The notes beneath the pieces are model-generated. The model was given only the letters and a program-made list of their open reading frames with translations. It was not told where the DNA came from and ran no database searches. The position numbers and the translations under genes were made by a program. This document shows positions 55,882 through 64,000 of a stretch of DNA of 64,000 bases, one piece after another. This DNA is from Mesomycoplasma ovipneumoniae. GTDB taxonomy: Bacteria; Bacillota_I; Bacilli_A; Mycoplasmatales; Metamycoplasmataceae. The first letter of the stretch is position 1. Each line of letters begins with the position of its first letter. The stretch covers positions 735,501 to 799,500 of the forward strand of contig NZ_CP079199.1 of NCBI RefSeq assembly GCF_024758565.1. Direction: 5' to 3'.

Positions 55882-56515
55882 TTTAACAATTTTGGGGATA
55901 GCAGTTATTAGTTTAATTGTCTTTGGTGGCGGGCAAGTTTTTATGCCTGTTTTTAATTGATTTTGATTACAACTTGGAGAGCTAGGTCTTGAAATTGATC
56001 AAGAAAAAATTAATCAAATTTTCACTGTCGCAAATTCAACACCAGGTGTTTTTTCAATTAAATTGGCCGCAGTTACTGGATTTTTAATTGCAGATTTTGG
56101 AGTTTTAGGTTGATTTCTTTCATTTATTTTTTTAATGGCATTTATACTACCGGCAATTTTTTTAGTTGTAATTTGACTAAAAGCCTTAAATAGAGTTTCG
56201 CAAAAAAAGGGCTCACATTTTACAAAAATAGTACAAATTTTTCGACCGGCAATTATTGGAATTATTTTAGCGCTTGCTTTTCAACTTTTTATCAATTTAG
56301 TGCTTGTAAATTATGCTTTTAATTCTAATGATGGATATTTTGTCACAAAAGAAATAAATGTTTTTATAAGCGGCTGAAGACTTTGAGTTTTTATTTCTTT
56401 TGCAATTTTTTGGTCTATAATAGTTTTTATTTTGTATTTGCGAAAAGTAAATGTTTTTCTGTTAATTATTATCGGAATTTTACTTTCACTTATTAGTTTA
56501 CAACCTTGACTTTAG
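55865..56515 (+). CDS. Chromate transporter (CHR family), second half-size subunit
   Basis: 216 residues from GTG 55865, overlapping the first subunit by 17 bp in another frame. Many TGA codons hide it in the standard code. The same CHR pattern as its partner: VFGGGQVFMPVFNWFW and NSTPGVFSIKLAAVTGF. Six or so hydrophobic helices. Start uncertain, since no ATG is available upstream in frame; GTG is the earliest usable start. The two subunits together make one antiparallel transporter. Confidence 0.75.
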
Positions 56516-56522
56516 GATACAC

Positions 56523-57356
56523 ATGTATACAAATCGTAAATTTTACAATAAAAAAGAATATTTTATTGACCATGAAAAACAGGTTTTAATTCTTGATCCT
56601 GCTTTTCATGAAAAATTACTTAACAAAAAGTTTGCTTTTAACACCGGTTTTAAAAAAATTGGTGGAACTTTAATTGGAGAAGTGCTTGGACTGGATAGTT
56701 TTAGTTCGCCATTTCGAGCTTTTGTCAAAATTTCAAAATTGGATATGCCAATTTTAGACACTAAATATATAGATGCCGGAGTTGCAATTGAACCTCTTGT
56801 CATTAAAGCTATTTCTGAAAAATTAGATCTAGAAATTGAAACTTTTCCTCCTGAAAAATATAATTATGATTATTTTAGCGAAGATCCAATTATAGGCGGA
56901 ATTCCTGATGGTTTTATCAAAAAAAGCAATATAATAATCGAAATTAAAACAACCGGTCTGAAAAATTTTGAAAGGTGAGGCAAAAAAGGCGAAAATTTAC
57001 CGCAAAAATACATAAAACAAGCCCAATTATATGCATTTTTAAAAAATGCCGAAAAATATTCAATTGTAGCAACATTTTTAGAGCAAGATGACTACGAAAA
57101 TCCCAAAGAATTTCCTATAAAAAAAAGACATATAAAATCTTATACTTTTGATGTTAATGAATCTCAAGTTATGGATGATATAGAAAAAATTAAAAAATGG
57201 TATAATTTTTATACAAAGTTAGGTATTTCGCCAAATTTTGATCCTATAGTTGATGCTCAAATTCTTGAGTATTTAAGTTGTGAAAATGAACAACAGTGAA
57301 AACAACTTTGAGAAAAATGAACAGATTCAATATCTAAACAAAATAAAAAAATATAA
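56523..57356 (+). CDS. PD-(D/E)XK-type putative nuclease (YqaJ-like)
   Basis: 277 residues. The central block GGIPDGFIKKSNIIIEIKTTG (about 130-150) gives the Asp and Glu-x-Lys of a PD-(D/E)XK nuclease, and FPKTYIKQAQLYAFL-like WGKKGENLPQKYIKQAQLY supplies the following Gln motif. A YqaJ/lambda-exonuclease-like fold is likely, similar to the mycoplasma nuclease family named after MAGa7180, though I matched by pattern only. It starts 7 bp after the transporter stop and ends 2 bp before the next gene. Confidence 0.7.
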
Positions 57357-57358
57357 TC

Positions 57359-58597
57359 ATGTCATCATATTCTAAAATTTATTTGCACAAAAATATTCTA
57401 ATAGTTGTCTCAGAGATGACTGAAATTGTTAATAAAGCGATTAATATTCACAAGTTAAGCAATATTAGTTCGCTTATTTTAGCAAGTTTTATTAATGTTT
57501 TTGGACCACTTCCAACTTTGATTAAGGAAAAAACAGCTGGATTTTCTGTTAAAATTAATTCTGAGAATGTTGAATCATTAGTTCTTGAAACAAATAAGCA
57601 AGGCCAAATTCGCGCTAGTTTTTCAGCAAATAGTTTTGAAATTCCGGCTAATGTTTTCAAAAATTACAACACAAACCAACTTGTAAGTTCATATATTGGA
57701 AATTATGGTTTTTTAAAAATTAACCAATTTACAAAAAAAACTAATTATTCAGGTCAGATCAAACTTCAAAAAGGTGATTTTATAACAGATTTAGCGTTTT
57801 ATTTTCACCAATCTCAGCAAATTAATTCAGTAGTAAAAAATTTAATTGAACTTGATGAAAATGCAAAAATAACAAAAGCCCAATCCTTAATTATTCAGCT
57901 TTTACCTAATCATTCTCAAGAAGAATTACAAGAAGTAGAATCTTGACTAGAAAATGAAAAAATGGCGGATTTTATGAGCTTTTTTTCAAGTTTTAATCAG
58001 GTTGATTTCCAAAAATGGGATTATATTTGTAACTGTAAAAAGGCAAATTTTGAAGCAAATTTAAAACTTTTAAGTCAAGAAGATGTTGATTTTTTAATTG
58101 AAAAATATAAAAAAATTGAATTTAAATGTAATTTTTGTTCAAATAGTAAAAAATTTGATAAAAAGGACTGATTAATGGCCAATAAACCATTTAGCATCGC
58201 TACAGTTGAATCTTTAACTGGAGGCGCCCTTGCTGCTGAAATTGTAAAAAAGCCCGGTGCAAGTAAATTTTTTGCCGGTGGACTTGTTTGTTACCAAAAC
58301 GAAATTAAGGAAAAAATTGGTATTGATACAAAAAATGGTGTAACTAATGCAAAAACAGCCCTAAAAATGGCCAAATACGGCCTTGATTTTTTTCAAACTA
58401 AATACGCAATCGCCTTGACCGGAAATGCCGGCCCTACAGTTCAAGATGGCAAGCTAGGACAAGTATTTATTGCCATCAATGATGAAGTCTGAGAGCTGAA
58501 TTTTACCGGAAGTAGATCTGAAATCATACAAGCAAGTTTAGATTTTGCCATTAAAAAAATAAAAGAAATTTCAAAAAACAGCATAAAAATTTTCTAA
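57359..58597 (+). CDS. Hsp33-like chaperone fused to CinA-like domain
   Basis: 412 codons in one frame if TGA is Trp. Residues 1-270 are Hsp33/HslO: a holdase activated by oxidation, with the zinc-binding Cys set WDYICNCKKANF (CxC) and FKCNFCSNSKKF (CxxC). The last codon before a TGA at 58169-58171 is followed, in frame, by Leu-Met-Ala-Asn and a CinA C-terminal (nicotinamide-nucleotide amidase-type) domain, with IATVESLTGGALAAEIV and ALTGNAGPTVQDGKLGQVFIAI. Since UGA codes Trp and no TAA/TAG intervenes, a fusion results. AAAAGGA lies 8 nt before the internal ATG 58175, so a separate CinA start is also possible. Confidence 0.7.
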
Positions 58598-58661
58598 ATT
58601 TTACAATAATAAATTATAATTTAAGTAAAAATAAAAACCTAGATAATAATAAGTTATTAGC

Positions 58662-58703
58662 CTTAGTTTTTAAATAAATACATCTACTTAAAAAACTAAG
58701 AGA
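58662..58703. promoter_or_regulatory. Hairpin between cinA-like end and tig
   Basis: CTTAGTTTTT...AAAAAACTAAG with a loop of about 18 nt, followed by no clear T run. May be a terminator for the upstream gene or an upstream element of tig. Not CIRCE. Confidence 0.35.
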
Positions 58704-58761
58704 AAAAGCTAAATTTTTTATTATTTTTTTAAATTTTAAACAAATTTATCATAATTTAAAT

Positions 58762-58767
58762 TATAAT
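58762..58767 (+). promoter_or_regulatory. Candidate tig promoter -10
   Basis: TATAAT 45 bp before the tig ATG, in an AT-rich gap. -35 not identifiable. Confidence 0.35.
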
Positions 58768-58811
58768 TAGTTTTATTTTACTTTTATATAACAATTTAAG
58801 GATTATTATTA

Positions 58812-60221
58812 ATGATAACACGTGAATTTTTACCTAATAGTGCCGAACTTAAAATTAAGTTAGTAGCTGATCCGCAAAAATGAGTTGAATTTTACGAAAA
58901 AGCTGAAAAGAGACAAGTTGCAAAAGTTTCATTACGCGGTTTTAGAAAAGGGAAAGTGCCATTAGAAAAAGCGCGCCCATATTTAAATCCACAGTCAGTT
59001 TTTGAATTAGCGCTTAGAATGTACTTACCTGAGCTTGAAAAACAAGCTTTTTCTAATGTAATTGATAGTGACAATGTTATTGAATCTCCAGTCTTTAATA
59101 TTGTTCAAATGGACAAAAATACCTTAGAAATCGAGTTTCTTTATCCTGTTTATCCTGAAATTAAGCTTCCTGATTATCAAAATCTTAAAACAAAATATGC
59201 TGTAAAACAAGTGACAAAAGATGATATTGAAATTCAAAAGCAAAAACTTTTAGAATCAAAAGGAAAATTTGTTAATGTAAATCGTCCTGTAAAAATGGGA
59301 GATATTATTAATTTTGATTTTAAAGGCTTTATTGATGATGAACCTTTTGAAGGTGGAGAGGCGCAAGACTTTGAACTTCGAATTGGTTCAAATAGCTTTA
59401 TTTCCGGTTTTGAAGAACAACTAGTTGGGTTAGAAATTGAAAAAGAAGCCGATATTCATGTGGTTTTCCCTGAAGATTACCATGTTCCAGCTTATGCAAG
59501 TAAAAAGGCAAGATTTCATGTAAAAATCAACAGAATCAAAGAAAGTCAACCTGCTAAATTGACTAATGATTTTGTTGCTTCATTAAAAATTCCAAATGTT
59601 GAAACAATTAGCCAACTTGAAGTTTATCTTGAAGATCTTACAAAACGTGAAAATATTGAAAAAGCGCGAATTGAGTTTCAAAAAAATGCACTTGTAGAAA
59701 TTGTTGACCAAGTTGAAATTCCACTTGCAACTAAATTAATTAATGCTGAAGTTAATCGTTTAAATGAAACTTTTAATTCAACTTTAAAACAACAAGGCTT
59801 TACTCTTGAGGAATATTGCCGAATTACAAAATTCACTGAGCAAGATATTTACAATCAACTAGAAGCCGAAGCGAGAAAATTGCTTAAAAATTCTTTCATT
59901 TTTGCTGAAATTGCAAAACTAGAAGGATTAGTTCCAACCCAGCAAGATTATGACGAACAAATTGCCATGTTGTCAAGATTTACCGGTAAATCTGTCGAAG
60001 AATTAAACGAAACAATCCCTCACAGCGAAATTCAAATTAATATAACAAACAAAAAAGTTGTTGATAAGTTAATTGAATATAATAGCGAAAAAACTGAAGA
60101 AAAAATTGAACAGCAAACTGAAGAAAAAACTGAAGAAAAAACTGAAACAACAGAGAAACAAAATGAAACTAATGAAGAACCAAATAAAGAAGTAAATGAA
60201 AATAAGGATGGTGAATCATAA
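58812..60221 (+). CDS. tig: Trigger factor (peptidyl-prolyl isomerase)
   Basis: 469 residues. Ribosome-associated folding chaperone. Order: the ribosome-binding loop [18 protein letters not shown] (about 38-55), the FKBP-type domain ([25 protein letters not shown], about 155-180), and the long helical C domain. The last 45 residues are a low-complexity Glu/Thr/Asn/Lys tail not seen in most homologues (repeats of TEEK). ATG 58812; the track's later Met is internal. Confidence 0.93.
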
Positions 60222-60269
60222 AAAAAGAACAAAAATTAAAATTTAATTTACAAATTTATGGAGGCATAA

Positions 60270-60725
60270 GTGAGTAAAATCGGAAGATTTATATCGACAG
60301 TCTTGGCTGTTATTATTGGGAATATTCTCTTATTTGCAATAATAATTGCTACTTTATACTTTTTATTTAAAAAGCAAATTGAAAGTTTTGAAATTGATAA
60401 AATCAAGGCGTCATTTGAAGAATTTCAAAAAACTTTTTCCAAATTGGACTCTGCGCAAATTAAAAAATTTCAAGAGGGTTTTGATAAACTTGCAAATTTA
60501 GATCTAGATTCGCTTAAAACACAAGTTGAAGCATTAAAAGATATGCCAGAAAAATTACAAAAAGCGCTAAAATCTGTTGAAGAACTTTCAAAAGCATTAC
60601 AAACTATAAAAGCTACACAAGGAACTAGCACTACCGGTGCTGTTGTTTCTCAAGCAGTCATGGATCTAGGATCAACTCCAAGTTTATTTAATTTTTCAAA
60701 TGTTGCTCCTTTTATTAAAATTTAA
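60270..60725 (+). CDS. Small single-pass membrane protein with helical domain
   Basis: 151 residues from GTG 60270, preceded by a perfect ATGGAGG. One N-terminal helix (about 8-32, VIIGNILLFAIIIATLYFLF), then an almost wholly helical amphipathic region of Lys/Glu/Leu heptads (KIKASFEEFQKTFSKLDS and on), and a short Ser/Thr/Pro tail. Probably a membrane-anchored coiled coil. No family recognised. Sits between tig and a terminator. Confidence 0.65.
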   Translation: MSKIGRFISTVLAVIIGNILLFAIIIATLYFLFKKQIESFEIDKIKASFEEFQKTFSKLDSAQIKKFQEGFDKLANLDLDSLKTQVEALKDMPEKLQKALKSVEELSKALQTIKATQGTSTTGAVVSQAVMDLGSTPSLFNFSNVAPFIKI

Positions 60726-60761
60726 TTTAAAAATCATTTATTCAATTAAATTTTAAATTCA

Positions 60762-60796
60762 ACAAAAAAACTACCGATTGGTAGTTTTTTTGTTGC
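60762..60796 (+). terminator. Terminator after the membrane protein
   Basis: AACAAAAAAACTACC-gatt-GGTAGTTTTTTTGTT, perfect stem. Confidence 0.9.
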
Positions 60797-60815
60797 AAAG
60801 TTCTTAATAACTTTT

Positions 60816-61390
60816 CCTTTTCCCAATTTGATGGCAAAAATTCACTTTTTAGTGAATATAAATGTGCAAAAATATTCGTAAATCCGGTTTTTTTGACCTA
60901 AAATATTAATTTTTATATTTTTGAAATTAACCTTTTGCAAAAAAAAAAAAAAAAAATGCTTGGTCTAAGAAAAAATTATGTTATAATAACCATCACTTAA
61001 GAATAATTAATAAATTTGATATTGAATTAAGGGGGAATTAGTTATGTTTTTTGCATGATAAAATCAGAAAATGCGAATTATCCATTATATTTTTAAATAT
61101 GATGGAATGCCTTAAATTTAACCGTTTAGAAATCTATAAATTTAGGGCTTTTAATTATTGTTCTTTCAAAACTTCATATGTTTTTTTAGGCTCAATATAA
61201 ATAAAAATGAGTTTTCTATTTACATTGAGTTTAAATAGTAGTTGTATTTTTTATGATTTTTGTTGTTTTATCCATAAATTGATTTTGCCAGTGTTTTAAA
61301 ATAGGTGATTAACTTTTGCCAAAAAAGTTAAAAAGTGCCCAAAAAACCGGACACTTTTTAAGATTATTTTATCAAACTGTCAAACTCGGG
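60816..61390 (+). mobile_element. MITE-like element, copy 8 (short form)
   Basis: 575 bp. Left end CCTTTTCCCAATTTGATGGC (the GAG of the inverted repeat is missing), right end ATCAAACTGTCAAACTCGGG. Short-form right half like copies 4 and 5. A tract 18. It abuts the fusA stop by 8 bp; no second terminator copy is seen beyond it. Confidence 0.8.
60993..61155 (+). ncRNA. Predicted small RNA/minigene of element copy 8
   Basis: -10 TATAAT 60982-60987; minigene ATG TTT TTT GCA TGA TAA 61044-61061; hairpin 61109-61148 with one U-G wobble. Convergent with fusA. Confidence 0.55.
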
Positions 61391-61398
61391 GATAACTG

Positions 61399-63483
61399 TT
61401 AGTCGTCAGATTTGATTGCCCGTTGTTTAACAATTACATCAGAAATATTTTTTGGAACAACTTCATAATGATCAAATTGCATTTGGTAAGTTCCTCGTCC
61501 TGATGTCATTGAACGTAATTGGGTTGAATATCCAAACATTTCTGCTAATGGAACATGTCCACGAATAACATTTGCTCCATCAGATCTAGTTTCTTGTTCA
61601 CGAACAAGTCCACGACGACGTGATAAGTCACCCATAACGTCTCCGGCATATTCAGCAGGGGCAAAAACAGAAACGTCCATAATTGGCTCAAGTAAAACAG
61701 TTCCAACGGCATCACGAGCACGTGAAAGGGCTTTTGAAGCTGCAATTTTAAAGGCCATTTCTGAAGAGTCAACTTCGTGGAATGATCCGTCAAACAAGGT
61801 TGCTCGAACATTAATTAAAGGATATCCGGCCAAAATTCCGACTTGCATTTTTTCTTCAAGACCTTTTTGAATTGATTTTATATACTCTTTTGGAATTTTT
61901 CCACCGACAATTTTGTCAATAAAATCAAAGCCTTCTTCTGGATTAGGTTCAAATTTAATTCAAACATGACCATATTGTCCACGTCCACCGGATTGTTTGA
62001 TGTATTTTCCTTCAACTTCAGCGGATTTTGTAATTGTTTCACGGTAAGAAACTTGTGGTTTTCCAACACGTGCTTGCACGTTAAACTCGCGTTTTAGCCG
62101 ATCAACAATAATATCAAGGTGCAATTCTCCCATTCCAGCAATAATTGTTTGTCCAGTTTCAGTGTCGGTTCAAGTTTTAAAAGTAGGATCTTCGTTTGCA
62201 AGTTTTTGGAGGGCATTAGCTAGTTTTTCAACTTCAGCTTTTGAAAAAGGTTCAAGTGACTGGGAAATAACAGGTTCGGGAAAACTCATTCTTTCAAGCA
62301 CAAAACTTTTGGACTTTTCCGAAATTAGTGTATCACCTGTTGTTGTGTCTTTGAGTCCAACAAAAGCACCAATATCACCGGTACGAACTTCATTGATTTC
62401 TTCACGAGAATTGGCATGCATTGCTAAAATACGGCCAACACGTTCCTTTTTACCTTTAGTTGAGTTAATTATGTAAGTTCCTTTTGTCAGGCTTCCTGAA
62501 TAAACACGGAAGAAAGTTAGTGATCCAACAAAAGGGTCGTTCATAATTTTGAAAGCTAAGGCAGAAAATTCTTCATTATCATCAGCTTGAATTGTAATTT
62601 CTTGATCATCGCGAAAAGCTTTAACTGGTGGAACATCAAGTGGTGAAGGTAAATAATCAATGACAGCATCGATCATTTTCTTTACACCTTTGTTTTTAAA
62701 AGATGAACCACAAACAACCGGGAAAAAATCACCACTAATTGTTGCTTTACGAATTGCTGCTTTTAGTTGTTCAACTGAAATTTCTTTTTCTTCAAGTAGA
62801 TCATTAAATAAATTTTCATCATAGTCAGCAACAGCTTCAGCAAGAGCAAGTCGCATTATTGCTGCTTTGTCTTGTAATTCGCTAGGAATCGGAATTTCAT
62901 ATTCAACTTCTTCTTTTTGACCATCGTAGTTATAAGCTTTCATTTCAACAAGGTCAATAATTCCGCTAAAATCAGATTCAGCACCAATATTAAGTTGAAT
63001 TGCCACGGCATTACCGTTTAATTTAGTGCGCACAGATTCAATTGAAGCCTCAAAATTAGCTCCAGCTTTATCCATTTTATTAACATAAACAACACGTGGA
63101 ACGCCATAATTTGTTGCTTGTCTTCAAACAGTTTCAGTTTGGGGCTCAACACCTGATTGGGCATCAAGAACAGCAACTGCTCCATCAAGAACCCGAAGTG
63201 AACGTTCAACCTCAACGGTAAAATCAACGTGTCCTGGGGTGTCAATTATGTTAATTCTTTTACCTTTTCAAAAAGCAGTTGTTGCCGCAGAAGTTATTGT
63301 AATTCCGCGTTCTTTTTCTTGCTCCATTCAGTCCATTTGGCTAACTCCATCGTGAGTTTCACCAATTTTGTGAATTTTACCAGTGTGGAATAAAATTCTT
63401 TCAGTTGTTGTTGTTTTTCCGGCGTCAATATGGGCCATAATTCCGATATTACGGTAATCTTTTAGTTCAAATTTTCGTGACAT
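61399..63483 (-). CDS. fusA: Elongation factor G
   Basis: 694 residues, full-length EF-G, the translocase of translation. GTPase motifs: [15 protein letters not shown] (P loop), [43 protein letters not shown]. The C-terminal [28 protein letters not shown] is the domain V signature. It follows rpsG on the same strand, separated by 12 bp, the usual str-operon order. Confidence 0.97.
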
Positions 63484-63495
63484 ATTTCTAAATTC

Positions 63496-63966
<471 letters not shown>

Positions 63967-64000
63967 GTTAGTCTCCTTTTAAAAAATATCGTATTTTATA

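Noticed and set aside
58662..58703. CIRCE operator upstream of tig
   Set aside because: The hairpin does not match TTAGCACTC-N9-GAGTGCTAA.

Overview
The window is a low-GC mollicute chromosome segment that reads with the mycoplasma code (UGA = Trp). Many long genes stay open only if TGA is Trp, and a tRNA-Trp with a UCA anticodon lies at 55147-55221. The LDH (P36-like), the OppA-like, DUF31 and DUF2779 (UU173-like) proteins and the gene set point to the Mesomycoplasma hyopneumoniae group (M. hyopneumoniae, flocculare, dispar, ovipneumoniae and relatives). Species is inferred from memory of homologues, not from a search.

Layout. 1-4728: end of a large unknown protein, then an OppA-like lipoprotein. 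5618-13027: asnS, an RDD membrane protein, a UvrD/PcrA helicase, an anchored unknown, ruvA-ruvB. 13781-16829 (minus): a UU173/DUF2779 protein and an Fn3-like lipoprotein. 17044-20061: uvrB, a TsaC-like protein, tRNA-Ile. 20122-23083 (minus): rplM-rpsI, rsmA, an N-terminally extended tatD. 23167-27098: prs-rsmG, a CopZ-like protein and a P1B ATPase. 28142-32509: smc, rpmG, an aminopeptidase, tRNA-His. 33260-38941 (minus): pdhA-pdhB, apt, an amino-acid permease, a lipoprotein. 39146-44417: tRNA-Leu, tRNA-Lys, pfkA, a small basic protein, an esterase, SRP RNA, a YitT protein, an MFS carrier. 45287-54360: ldh, tRNA-Leu, a DUF31 protease lipoprotein, prfA-prmC, gltX and trmL. 55147-60725: tRNA-Trp, a two-gene chromate transporter, a PD-(D/E)XK nuclease, a fused Hsp33-CinA ORF, tig and a small membrane protein. 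61399-63966 (minus): rpsG-fusA.

The striking content is a family of eight related 570-700 bp elements with imperfect terminal inverted repeats (core GAGTTTCCCAGTTTGATG), about one per 8 kb. Every gene-free stretch longer than 300 bp in this window is one of them. They look like non-autonomous MITE-type elements. Five of the eight are flanked by long direct duplications (about 62-146 bp), and in each case the duplication carries the terminator of the upstream gene and sometimes coding sequence or a promoter. This explains how they could enter compact gene junctions without breaking either neighbour. Each element also carries the same small transcription unit: a poly-A tract, an extended -10 promoter, a good Shine-Dalgarno site, a 4-5 codon ORF (Met-Phe-Phe/Leu-x-stop), a hairpin, and a terminator-like hairpin that shows compensatory changes between copies. 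It may be a mobile small-RNA/minigene cassette. No transposase is present in the window.

No rRNA, CRISPR array, prophage or complete insertion sequence was seen.
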